DNA of 64,000 bases from Eretmocerus hayati (lineage: Eukaryota; Arthropoda; Insecta; Hymenoptera; Aphelinidae), in the NCBI GenBank assembly GCA_029851415.1, contig CM056743.1, positions 23,226,905 through 23,290,904 on the forward strand. The letters run 5' to 3'. Below the pieces are notes generated by a model. The model saw nothing but the letters and a program-made list of their open reading frames with translations, did no database searches and was not told where the DNA came from. The first letter of the stretch is position 1, and every line of letters begins with the position of its first letter. Positions 37,261 to 48,942 of the stretch are shown here, one piece after another. Position numbers and translations under genes: made by a program.

Positions 37261-40200
37261 TGCAATTCTTCCACATGGTCTGTGAGAGATGCACCGAGTA
37301 CCCATAATTATGGAATAATTGCATTTTTTATCACCCATGACTATATACGTGAGTGCTCGTGATTTTTTGACATCATGAAATGAAGACAGTACTGTGAAAT
37401 GGTGGAGGACATTACAAGGGCCTCATAGAGTTTCGTAAGATGATTAAAGATGACGTTGGGAAACGTGACATCGTGAACAATGAATCATGCTTCTTTCCCA
37501 AAAAGTACGAAAACATAAACTATCTGAGATCATGCCTACTTTACAAGGATCTGTTAGCAATTGAAGCAATATGTTTGAATCAGATAATTCATGCCGAGAG
37601 TTCATGCAAATGAGCTCCGTCATGCGATCACATATAGGTGTGTCCCGTTTTTGTCACAACCAGATCCATCAAACTTCGAACTCCTGCATATGAGACAAGT
37701 CAGTCTATCGTTACATACTATACTTTCCAAAGATCAGGATCTTGCGCAGCTAGATGTGAGATTATGCAAAAAAAAAAAACATGAACTAGAGATAGCAAAA
37801 GTACTGTCTGCCCATCTCCCTTTAGGCAAAGCAAGATCATCCAGTTAGAAGGACGTCCCGCGGTTGCAGCTCATCAATCTCTTCACGGCGTTGGATCTAG
37901 TTCTTCTTGTCTTTCTCTTTACTTTTATATTCTCCTTTTCCTCTTCAAGGCACGCGCAAGGATATATCAGCAGTAGTTACGCAGGTGTGCAGCTCGTTCT
38001 CGTCTTCATTGCGCACAACGAAAACAGCAAGATTATTCTACAAGATGCACTCGAAGGTGTAATCGTACTTCTATGTATTCTATACGGTTTGCATGGTGAA
38101 AGAATGTGTGGCATGTACAACCCAACAATCTCTGCATCAGGCGCCACACTCCTCGGCCAAGCTTACCTTATATACTGCATTATACTAAACTTACTATACT
38201 TTTTCAGGCTCTCTCTTTACTTGCCGTTCTGCCTGATTCCCTTCTTCTTTGGCTATTGCAGAGCTTTCTTCTTCTTGCTGTACACTTTACATTCACACTC
38301 GAGGCACTATACTCGCTACTGCGCATACTTTGTGTCACCTGCTCACTTTGCTCTTTCACAATTTGTATCATTCTTGCGCCTATATTCTTTTGAATTTCTT
38401 ATTGCTTTTTTTGGTTCGTGGCTCTTTTTGTCGAGTTACCGGGCGGTTGCGATGCAGTCATACTTTTTCTGAAAAACGCATTATAGCTGTCGGACTTGCT
38501 CGAGTGATGCCTTCATTATGTGCATTCCAAGTTCAATGGGAGATGCGATTCGAGTATATTATGCATACAGTTGATGCCAAAATGTCCGCTTGCGAGATGT
38601 GCAGATTTTTTGAATGTTCAATTTGCTGTTGCATCTTGATCTTCGAACCAAATTGATCTTGCCTCAAGACTCAACAGATTTGAGATAATCTCTTGAAGGG
38701 TCATGGATTTTATGTGGCTATTTTGGTATTGGGCATGCTCAGCTTTATTTTTGATGCACTTGCCTAAAAATGAAGTTTCCAGAAATGTGGATTCAATGTG
38801 TCGAATAATTTCCTTACACACAGTGAGCATGGAAGTTATAACTATGCAGAAGTCAAGAGTAAAATAGTATAATGAATAAATCTGGTCAACCGACCTTCGA
38901 GTCATTGTTAATGGAAATCACTGTTTGTTATTTGTTCTCTTAGTGGAAATCAGGATCAATTTTCAAACGAGTGTGATGGGATTATCTTCTACAGCAATTT
39001 GAGTTTTATGAATAATTAAATGGAAATGACAACTTAATGGTTAAGATCATTGAGCAAAAAGTAAGGTCATTTCGAATGAAAATACAAGACTCACTCGAAA
39101 TTTAGTGGCAACTCTTCCGAAAACTATGTCAGGAACGTTGAGATCGATGACAATGTATGCATCCATCTTAGGTCACAAAAACTGGGAGTCATATTCAGAT
39201 GACCTGTCCAATTGCCATATCATTACCCAATACTCAATTAAGGCTCGATAAAATGCCAACGATAATGTATCCTCCGATATTACGGCATTGCCTAAATGAA
39301 GTAATTCAGCTCTCACAATATGTATTTCTATGGCACTTGTCTCATCTTGCTCGATTCTCTTTCAACTTCCAAACTTTTTATTCTTTTTCCGCGTCGCTTA
39401 TTGCTCCTTTTGCGCAATATCCAACGTTCGCGCACTTCATTCGCGTTTGTCTTGTGCATTCTTTCCTTCCTTTTTTCCACTCCTCTTCACTCTTACTTCT
39501 TTCTTTCAGTTAATGCAATGTTTGTTTTTCTTCAACAACTCGTCCGTTTTCTCTTCATCCTTTTGCCTCATTCACCTGTGTGTTTCCTCATTCAGCTTTT
39601 TATTCCGTATACTTCTCACTTTTCTACAACGGTTTGCTCCTCGTGCCCTCCTGTTCTCGTGTCCTCCCATCATGAAATTGCCCTTATCTTTTACTTTTTC
39701 TCAATCTCACTTTCTACTCCTTAATTCATGGCGACATACTCTTCGCAACTTTTTTTGAGGTTAACGGTATTAAAATTACGTGACATTCTTTGTCGATATT
39801 CTTCTTTTGGCGAAACAACGGGAAACATTCATAACAGCTGGTAGAATCGAGAGTGATTATATTATGATGCAGGCCTTCTCCCTTTCAGAATCTTTGAGTT
39901 TAGACATTACTAAGCAGTCGAAGCGTTTTCGTTTAATCGTTTTTCGGGCTTAGACTTATCTTGTTCTTTCTAATGATCACAAATGTTGAAATCGTTCTAC
40001 ATGTGATGATCTTTGTGGCGGCGATGATTTGATTAGTCAATATCCTTGATCCAAATTTGTATTCATTAGAACCGAATTGTATAAAAACAGATGTATAACC
40101 TAATGAGAAAAATTTGTCTGCGGATGAAAGTAAAGAGGAAAATTAAATTGAAGGAAAAGAAGCCATTGATTGCAAAGTGATGATAAAGTGGAAAAACACA

Positions 40201-41211
40201 TCTCGATGACTGACGTGGTTGTAACGTATCAATTTCATAACTGTGGAGTTTTTTACAAGAACGTGAACATCTACAATTTGGTCAAGCTGAGAAAATCAAC
40301 CTGAGAGTTCTAGAAGTACATTGTCCCACATATAGGATTCTGAACTTTCCATTGTCATTTTCTTCACGGTAAATCTTTATTGTCGCATGCTGCGTGGACC
40401 GTTCAATTTTGTTATTTTGAATGAATTCAATGATATCAAGACCTCAAAATCGATAGAAATGTAGATGTGTACGTTTTTGTAAGAAACTGCAGAAATATGA
40501 AGCTCATTTCAGAACAATGCAATGAAGTATAAACAATCAGACGAGAAATGAGAACAGGGAGATCTGAAAAGGGCACGAGAGGAGAAAACTTGACGGAAAA
40601 ACAAATCGCAAGCAGTAAAGTTCGCCAAGATCGAATCCAAGTACCGATGAAGGCCCGCTCGGACTCAGAATTCAAAGATATTTAGTAGTGTTTCAACACC
40701 GCTTTCGGAATAGTCTAAAGACGTGTTAGAATATGTTGATCAAAATAACTTTTGACTTTGAGTTGAACCTAATAACATCTACATTACAATGTAGATGTTA
40801 CACATCAAAATTGTTGGTTCGATTACGTATTTTCGTTGTTTATTCCTAAGCTACGACTGAAATTCACCCACTCCACCTTCACGAACTAGACGCATTATCT
40901 AAGGCAGAAGCGTGTAAAGCATATTGAAGGATGAGCCATCACATGTATTGCTATCATTGGAGTCAAAAATTGTGTAAGAACTACACAGGATGACAAAATG
41001 AAAAAAAGTACTTCTTTCCAGAGACTGCACCTAAATCGTGCGGTGGTATCGAAAATGAAATCAACTTTCCTCGGACAACCCCTAATTCTTGAGAAAATCA
41101 AAAAATTGCTTTAAAGCCGAACATCGGTTTTTGACCTTAGATTCTGAGAAAAGAAGACATTTTTCAACCAAATATGGATTATTTCATTTGCAGCGGTGAT
41201 TAAGATGCAGT
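37261..41211. other. Pyrimidine-rich, no supported gene
   Basis: Two C/T-rich zones, about 37860-38470 and 39340-39720, give long hydrophobic open frames (one of 202 codons from a TTG at 37864). The frames overlap each other in several phases and have no family signature. They are best explained by base composition. Confidence 0.4.
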
Positions 41212-42435
41212 ACGTGTGGAGTACGCAGGGCGATAGTCAAGATTAAGAACTGAAAGTGGCAGTCGTGATCGAGAACTTGATGTGGTACTCGTGATCGAGA
41301 ATTTAATGTAGCACTCGTGATCGAGAACTCAATGTGGCACTCGTGACCGAAAATTCAATGTGGTACTTAGAATCGAGAGCTCAATGTAGCACCTGTGATC
41401 AAGAACTGAATGTGGCGACCGCATGTGGTACCTGTGATCGAGAACTCTTTGTGGTCCTTGTGAACCAAAACTCGATGTGGTACTCGTGATCAAGAACTCA
41501 ATGTGGTACTTGTGATCGAGAACTCAATGTGGTACTCGTGACCGTGAACTCAATGAGGTACTTCTGATCGAGAGCTCAATGTAGCACCCGTGATCGAGAA
41601 CTGAATGTGGCGACCGCATGTGGTACCTGTGATCGAGAACTCAATGTGCATTCATAGTTAAGAACTTAATGGGGTACTCGTGATCCAGAACTCAACGTGG
41701 TACTCGTGATCGAGAACTCTTTGTGGTCCTTGTGAACTAAAACTCGATGTGGTACTCGCGATCAAGAACTCAATGTGGTACTCGTGACCGAGAACTCAAT
41801 GTGGTACTTGTGATCGAGAGCTCAATGTAGCACCCGTGATCAAGAACTGAATGTGGCGACCGCACGTGGTACCTGTGATCAAGAACTCAATGTGCATTCA
41901 TAGTTAAAAACTTAATGGGGAACTCGTGATCCAGAACTCTTTGTGGGACTCGTGAACCCAAACTCGATGTGGTACTCGTAATCAAGAACTGAATGTGGTA
42001 CTCGTGATCCAAAACTCGATGTGGTACTCGTGATCGAGGATTTTATGGTACTCGTGACCGAAAACTCAATGTGGTACTCGTGATCAAGAGCTCAATGTAA
42101 CACCCGTGATCGAGAACTCAATGTGGCATCTGTGACCGAAAACTCGATGTAGTACTCGTGACCATAAATTCAATGAGGCACTCGTGACCGAAAATTCAAT
42201 AAGGTACTTGTCATAGAGAGCTGAATGTGGAACTCGTGCTCGAGAACTCATCGAGGCTCCCGTGATCGAGAACTCAATATGGTACTCATGATTGGAAACA
42301 CAGAGTGTCGCGCACGAGCACATTGTACAGTGGATCAGGATCATCACCCTGAGTTCTCGACCATGAGTATCACATTAAGTTCTCGATCAAGAGAGCCACA
42401 TTGAGTTTTTGATCACGAGTGTTACCACCCCGATT
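41212..42435. repeat. 26-bp minisatellite with higher-order pattern
   Basis: The unit is about 26 bp, GTGGTACTCGTGATCGAGAA then CTCAAT, repeated some 40 times with variants. A variant block with GCGACCGCATGTGGTACC recurs at 41415, 41610 and 41855, showing a higher-order period of roughly 195-245 bp. From about 42345 the units appear in inverse orientation (GAGTTCTCGACCATGAGTA). Confidence 0.9.
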
Positions 42436-42832
42436 GCATCAGGACTACCACCGTGAATGAAGAGTTCCAAAAGTTCATATTAGGACGTGAAATTCCCTCG
42501 TCTTCTAGGATCTGAGGTCAAAGAACCAATATCTGGATTTGAAGAAATTTTTTTTATTATCTTCTTAAAACTTTGGGGGTTTCAGAGAAAAGTTAGGTAT
42601 ATCATTTTTGGATACAACTCTTGATTTTACATAGGATTATGTGGGGCCGATCTCTGGGAGTGGGCACTTATTTTTTCTTTGTCGGCGTGTGTTGCTCATG
42701 GACATTGCAGACTTTGGACGAAAAACGCACAATTTTCTCCATCTTTTCAAAATTACATCAATCCTTCTTCTCTCTCCTACCTATGCGTATTTGACCTATT
42801 TCCGAGGTTATCATGCGGTACCTGTAGTTTAA

Positions 42833-42964
42833 GGGGGGTTCAAAATCACGGAAGCCACCGGAAGATAGTCATGAAAGTGTATAATGCCACCCGGACTTCG
42901 GACCCAGGTCTTCTATGTTGACGACGGTGGCGAAGTTCTTAGCCACTTGACCACGATGGTTCCT
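42833..42964 (-). repeat. tRNA-derived SINE-like copy 3
   Basis: The minus strand reads CATCGTGGTCAAGTGGCTAA (good box A), then GTCAACATAGAAG and GGGTCCGAAGTCC (box B), with a body ending TTTTGAACCCCCC. It has the best-preserved box A of the three copies. Confidence 0.6.
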
Positions 42965-43028
42965 CAATAACAACAACTAGACCCTAAATTATGAAAGCGT
43001 GCCGTGATGGGAATGCTTCTTCAATACA

Positions 43029-43352
43029 CACGGAGAAAAAGATTGGCTAGATTGGCAAACAAATCGACGTTGTTGATGGAACCAAGTTTGGTTATCGGAC
43101 TAACTAACTAAAATTGGTTAAATTGGCCGTCTCTATACTATACATATGTTCGAGCATATGTTTAATGCGTTTTGGAATGTGTAAAGTGTAAAGTCCACTT
43201 TTGAGGAATTATCATTTAATTATTCATTGAAAAAACACTACTGTTGAGATAATCGGACTTACTTGATATCAGATTTGAAAATGTAAATATTTTGAAAGAG
43301 GTTAATTGACTCACAACAAAAGCTCATTTGTTGATCTAACCAATTTTCTTCT
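43029..43352. mobile_element. Decayed MITE, GAGAAAAAGATTGG ends
   Basis: The left arm AGAAAAAGATTGGCTAGATT is loosely mirrored at 43320-43350 (GATCTAACCAATTTTCTTCT), with CGTTGTTG / CAACAAA further in. Identity is moderate and the boundaries are approximate. Confidence 0.4.
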
Positions 43353-45253
43353 TAAGTCCACAACAAAATTTTTTTTCCCTTGCATATACCAACTCTATTC
43401 CAAGTTGATATGATTTGGAAATTTTTAAGCAAGTGAATATGTACAACGTGAGAATCTTTTATGATAATACGACTTCAACATGAAAAATTGAATAAGGCCA
43501 AAATTATTCCATTAAAACCGGTCATCACGTTCCACGCTCATGGAAATCATTTAGCAAGGTGAGGTCACTTGACACAAAGAGTGAAATCAACTCGTGGTCA
43601 ACGTACATCGATTTATCTCGATTGGCTCTGCATGCACATCCGGCCAGGCTACCAACCATTACTACCTTTAACTTTGAATCACCCTATACCTCTCCTCACG
43701 TACGCGTTCAAGCGACCAATTTTTTTCACCTCGCAGCATCATACTAGAATGTACATATATATATACATCTACCCAAGTCACGAATTTTTCGCGTGGCTAA
43801 CCGGTGCATCGGCAAAATAATCAAACATTCGAGAGAAAAAAATTTCCATTTCTCGATTCTTTACATCGAGGACAGAACATAGTCGTTCGCTGGATGGCTT
43901 CACCCGCCGTGGACCGCAGTCCAGCAATTCGATTCAGCTATCTTTCTCTCTTGCTCATATATAGCCGCTTGCAACGAAATATCCCCCTTTTTTCCTCTCC
44001 CAATATTCCTCAGCGTCTGCGGCTCGCACCCTCCTTCTCTCTTCCCGTATCACAACGAGCACCAGGGGAAGTCCAGCAGGAATCGCTCATGTACGTACCC
44101 TTGTGTATGTGTGTGTGAGTTTGCAACGAAGACCGGACAATATATATATATATAACTAGTAGTCCCTCTGCAATGCATGCAAAACCCTCGTAGCTGGACC
44201 AGAATCTATCTTCATCTCTTTTCCACTCATTCGTATGAAGCTTGAAGCTATATGTATATATTGCATATATCGAGTATGGACCCCTTTATTCTATATATAC
44301 ATTTTTGCTCTCGGCCTCCGGTTTTTTGCCACGTGGTTGTATGCGTGAGTCTGCATACATAGCATAGCCACTGCTTTTGCTGCATCTCCCGGGTCGTGCA
44401 GCAGCCGCAGCCACCACGCGCGAGTTTTCGCTTGGTAGAATTTTCGGCCCTGGCACAGCTTGCCTTTTTGCGCATTTTTTCACCGCCTGCCAGCACGTCC
44501 TCCTCCTCCTCATCCTTCTACTGTGCTTAGTTTCTTCTTTTTTTTTATACTTTTTGTGCCGCAGGGGGAGGCTGATGCTGCCTGTGTTGCTTCTGCTTCA
44601 TGTGGATGTAGTATGCGAATTTGAATGTGAGGTGTTTTGGTATGTCCATGACTCGGTATTATTGTACATAGTTTGACGCAGTATCGTGTTGTGTTATCGT
44701 ATAGGTTGATTCGAGTAATGACTGAAACAAGGGGTCGATCAGATTCATGCCGTTATTAATGGCTTTGTAATGCCACTTTGATTTATTTACGAGCTTCTTT
44801 GATGTGTCCGATGGTACTTTGCCTCATTCTCGCATTTTCCCTTCAATACACCTACTGATCATACTGCTCAGACAAAGTTTTGGTAATCCATTTTGTAGTA
44901 ATTCTCCTCCTTCAGAAACCCAGAAATATTATCAATCTCGCGATGTTATCATTAGCGCAAGGCAATGCAGTGTTACATGAACCATTGGCGATTCATCATG
45001 ACAATTTTTCCCAGATCATTGTTAATTCTGGGCAAAAACCCTACTTAGTAAGACTAGATAATGGAAATAACCATGAATGAACTTATAAAATAGAGCAATG
45101 AAGTCATCACTGACTCCGTAACATGCCATCGGGTTCAGAGCAGGACGTTACAGGGACACGTCTTTTTTGGAGGCCCCGGAGGGATCCAGAATTTGTGAAT
45201 GACGTTCAGTTAAATCGCAATTTATTCTGGGACAATCGAGTAATGATTTCTCA
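43353..45253. other. No supported gene
   Basis: TATATA tracts lie near 43750 and 44140, a C/T-rich segment at 43930-44060 and GC-rich sequence at 44390-44520. Overlapping open frames on both strands at 44248-44676 share no family signature. Confidence 0.4.
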
Positions 45254-45444
45254 CACGCAGAAAAGTGCGCGGAGGTAGAGATGGCGCAGCGGCGGCTCAT
45301 CTGTTCTCGGCGGCGCGAGTGTTCGACCGCCGCGCTCGCGGGGCTTGAAACGCCGCGGCGATGTAAACAAACCGTTCGCTCAGAATATCAAAACAAATGA
45401 GACGTGTGTTACAGATAAGGGTTTAAATTGTGTTCCGTCGTACA

Positions 45445-45513
45445 GAGTCGTGGCGTAGTGGCTACGGAGTCTGCTTTTTGACCAGAGGGCCTTGGTTCAA
45501 ATCCCAGGCATGT
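45445..45513 (+). tRNA. tRNA-Lys(TTT)-like sequence, left arm (probably not functional)
   Basis: TGGCGTAGTGGCTACGGAG fits box A and GGTTCAAATCC at 45494-45504 fits box B. Between them TCTG-CTTTTTGAC-CAGA can fold as an anticodon arm with a central TTT, but it needs a C-C mismatch. The T stem has one mismatch and the acceptor stem is poor. It is more likely a mobile tRNA-derived promoter than a translation tRNA. Confidence 0.45.
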
Positions 45514-46373
45514 CAAATTTTTTTTGGCTAGGATCTTTTTTTAATTTTCCTTACTTTACAGAATCATCATATCTTGATATAAAGAAACTCATTTGGTAAA
45601 TATTTTCCTCTGCGTGCGTTCTATGTTGTTCTGATTTCAACCGATTGAATTCATATGATGAATCTCGGTTAAACATTTTTGAAATCTCGGTGCAAAATCG
45701 AATATTTTTCGAGGAACCGTGAGTAAAAGTTGACGAACTGTGCGCAAAGTACACTTTTACGCCCAGTGTATGAGAATAATTCTAATACCATTTTATTAAG
45801 ATTCATTCCTAAGAAAACACGCAAGAATGTCCAAAAATTTGTAGTTATCAACCTAATCAGTCGTAAATTTTTAGAAATCATTACGTCTTTGTTTTGGAAT
45901 TCAATTTACTTATTGGAACTTATTAAAAATGATCAGGTCATCACTGATCTAATATGATCTTTATCAAATTGATTTGAAAAGTGATCTACTATGGTGAACG
46001 TCGAACTGAAATATCATTGAAAGAAAAGAGATAACAATTTCTGAAAATCCATTGTTAATACAAATTTTCTGATATCGTCATGTGTTTTTTTGGAAATCGA
46101 TTTGACTAGAAACTTCTTAAGATTGATTAGGTCTTGAAATGATCTGATATATTCAGCATTGAATTGATTTTAAGTAGTTTATTGTACAGTGAACGTTGCA
46201 CACTGTTCAAAAATGTTTAACCGAGATTGATCATATGAATTCAATCGGTTAAATCAGAACGACAAAGAACGCACGAAGAGGAAAATATTTACCAAATGAG
46301 TTTCTTTATATCAAGATATGATAGTTCTGTAAAGTAAGGAAAATTAAAAAAAAATCCTAGCCAAAAAAAATTG

Positions 46374-46442
46374 GCATGTCTGGGATTTGAACCAAGGCCC
46401 TCTGGTCAAAAAGCAGACCTCGTAGCCACTACGCCACGACTC
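46374..46442 (-). tRNA. tRNA-Lys(TTT)-like sequence, right arm (probably not functional)
   Basis: This is the inverse partner of 45445-45513. Box A TGGCGTAGTGGCTACGAGG and box B GGTTCAAATCC are intact. Small differences (CTACGAGG against CTACGGAG, CAGACATG against CAGGCATG) show the two arms diverging independently. Confidence 0.45.
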
Positions 46443-46680
46443 TGTAAGACGAAATACAATTTAAACCCTTATCTGTAACACACGTCTCATTTGTTTTGAT
46501 ATTTTGAGCGAACGGTTTGTTTACATCGCCGCGGCGTTTCAAGCCCCGCGAGCGCGGCGGCCGAACACTCGCGCCGCCGAGAACAGATGAGCCGCCGCTG
46601 CGCCATCTCTACCTCCGCGCACTTTTCTGCGTGCAGTCTTTAGATGAGGGACTCCTTCTTGTGACATTGAATATAAGATT

Positions 46681-46743
46681 CAAAACAAAGACAAAATGAC
46701 CGTCTACACATAAGGTGTAGACGGTCATTTCGTCTTTGTTTTG
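46681..46743. repeat. Near-perfect 29-bp hairpin
   Basis: 46681-46709 (starting CAAAACAAAGAC) pairs with 46715-46743 with one mismatch, leaving a loop of about 5 nt. The stem contains AATGACCGTCTACAC and its inverse. It starts 48 bp beyond the foldback element end. Confidence 0.85.
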
Positions 46744-47076
46744 TACATGAAAATTTGGCTCGTTAGCGTAATCATGGTTAATACGATCGCGACGAGCTTG
46801 GACTTGATGCTGGTCAAAATCATATTCTGTCCGAGATTATATCTGTCATCTTTTCCTGAACACAAAAATAGCTTCATTTGGACCTTGAAGAGTTTTGATG
46901 TCTCCTCTTGGCAATGCTCGGCATACTGTAAAGCAAATTAGATGCTCTCAGCAGCCCCCAAAATATAAAAAGAAATCACGGAATACATCACAATCACTAA
47001 TACCCCGGAAGACGTCGATAGTAATTATTGCTCAATATCACAGTTTAACATCAAGCAGATTGATTAGTCATATTAA

Positions 47077-47457
47077 GGCGATGCGGTCACCGTGCACGGT
47101 GCACGCTGAAAGTTATTCGCACTTTTGTCCGATACACTTGCGATTTAGACTAAACGAGGAGAAGACGAATACTTATTATCATCCAACTTGAATTCGTCTT
47201 CTCGTCGTTTAGCTCAAGTCGCAAGAGAACTGGAGAAAAGTCCGAATAACTTGAGCGCAGGCACCTCCTAACCTATAATATAGGCACTTTGTAATTCGCA
47301 CTTTTATCCGATTCTCTCGCGATTTGGGCTAAACGACGAAAAGACGAACTCGAGTTAGATGATAATAAGTATTCGTCTTCTCGTCGTTTAGCCCAAATCG
47401 CAAGCGGATTGGATAAAAGTGCGAATAACTTTCAGCATGCGCGGTGACCGCATCGCC
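47077..47457. mobile_element. 381-bp palindromic TTAA-type MITE
   Basis: GGCGATGCGGTCACCG after TTAA (47073-47076) is mirrored before TTAA (47458-47461), a clean 4-bp duplication as made by piggyBac or Kolobok transposases. The interior consists of four copies of one roughly 60-bp module in alternating orientation (47114-47171, 47191-47250, 47293-47352, 47371-47430), each with ATTCGCACTTT and CGTCTTCTCGTCG ends. Confidence 0.85.
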
Positions 47458-47952
47458 TTAACGTATAAAGTATCTTCTGGAGGCTCTTTGTTCCTTTGGA
47501 TCGGAAGGAATGATAGGCTCGTTCCTCGAGTTCAAATCGAGCATGTGAGTGCGAAGTGATCTTTTGAATGGTCATAACAAAGAAGCGTTGCGTAAGGGGG
47601 GATCAATCGAGTTCCAAAGCTCAGTACCTAAGAATTTATATGGATAGGGCCAACGAAATCATCCAGAATTGAACTCCAGAACTACAATCCCTCCGGGGCC
47701 TCCAATAAGAGTTTCGTGACATCTGATCAAGGTCAAGAAAATATCACGCCCTGAGTTGGACAATAGTCAGAGTCGAACTTACAAGGGGGACCGCGGGGTC
47801 CGGGTCGCCAATTTCCCCCGAAATTTTTTCATTAACTATCGAGATGATGGAGAATTTCAGAGTAACCACGTCAAATCGGCCTCCTACAGAGATACCACTA
47901 CCGAGATTAACATTGCTCATATAAGCTCATGTTAAAAAGTGTTATATATATA

Positions 47953-48120
47953 ATCAGAGTTAGTCCATCAGTTTGTGGATCGAGAGAATTATTGGTATAA
48001 TTTGCTGAAGCATTGGGGGGGGGGGGGGGAGATATCCAAAATGGTGAAATCCCTCCCCAATGCTTCAGCAAATTGTACCAATAATTCTCTCAATCCACAA
48101 ACTGATCGACTACCTCTGAT
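47953..48120. mobile_element. 168-bp hairpin MITE with G15 run
   Basis: The 70-bp arms (ATCAGAGTTAGTCCATCAGT and its near-inverse at 48101-48120) pair with few mismatches. A run of 15 G at 48015-48029 sits at the inner edge of the left arm. Confidence 0.75.
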
Positions 48121-48900
48121 CTCTGACTGCGTGAGGTTTTAGTCGATTGTTTTGCAGCTCGCTGAAACATTTTTTAGATAACTTTATCAATATCAATTGA
48201 ACGAGCGTCATCAGATTTGATACATCTTTCTTCTGAAGGAGCGGTCCCTGACTAAATCCATCATTGTTCCAAGCCTATCAGGTATGATGGACCATCGTGT
48301 GCAATGGATGTAATTGAATGGACAAATGACTTACATGAATCGATCAATTTCGTCAGAAAAGTTGGGATGCATGAGTACTTGAGCTGGCTTCTTGTTGTGG
48401 ATGGTGAATCTGGAATCAAGAACAAGATCAAGAGAAATTATTGCAACCAAATATCACATCGACAGATATTGGAAATACATTCATGGCTGCACATGAAAGA
48501 CTTATTGGTGGATTTCTTGGGCTAGAGGCTTGGGAGAGGTAGAATTTCTTGTTGGGGCATATTGTTTTACAACTTTATATCAATCGTTGTTTTTTCTGAA
48601 CTGTTTTCTGCTGGAGAGACATGGATTAAAGATTGTTGGACCATCCAAAGTAACAACAACCACATTTCCAACATTGGAACTCAATGACGTGAAATGGTAG
48701 CAATGTTCTGGGGTAATTGATTGGGTGATTCACACGACATCTGTTTGCAGGATCGAAACACTCGTACTAACACACAGAGGTTCCTACGTAATGAATAGCA
48801 ATAATCTAAACCAATGCTCCGTTCTAATCATCATTGTGCTTTCAATTAATAGATTCGACTCTCGCCGAAGAATAACTACATCACTACATCAAATCTGCGT
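48121..48900. other. No supported gene
   Basis: A 73-codon frame at 48304-48525 and scattered open pieces show no family signature. Confidence 0.35.
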
Positions 48901-48942
48901 AGATGAATCTCTGCCTAGCTTTTTTCTGCGATCGAGACTTCT

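Larger units (their letters stand above)
45254..46633. mobile_element. 1.38-kb foldback element with tRNA-like sequence in each arm
   Basis: The arms 45254-45683 and 46206-46633 (about 430 bp) are inverse copies with few differences, starting CACGCAGAAAAGTGCGCGG. The outer 120 bp is very GC-rich (GCCGCGCTCGCGGGG) and the inner arm AT-rich. Each arm contains a tRNA-like block with A and B boxes. The 520-bp middle has no transposase. Target duplication was not identified. Confidence 0.8.

Noticed and set aside
37864..38472. 202-codon hydrophobic open frame suggesting a membrane protein
   Set aside because: No ATG start and strongly pyrimidine-rich DNA. Long frames are open in all three phases nearby, and there is no family motif.
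39199..39758. Overlapping 104-142 codon hydrophobic frames
   Set aside because: Same C/T-rich composition effect; several phases are open at once.
41212..42435. Possible CRISPR-like or protein-coding repeat
   Set aside because: 26-bp units abut without spacers and the unit is not a multiple of three; it is a minisatellite.
45445..45513. Functional tRNA-Lys gene
   Set aside because: Poor acceptor stem and mismatches in anticodon and T stems, and an inverted duplicate in the other arm indicates a mobile tRNA-derived sequence.
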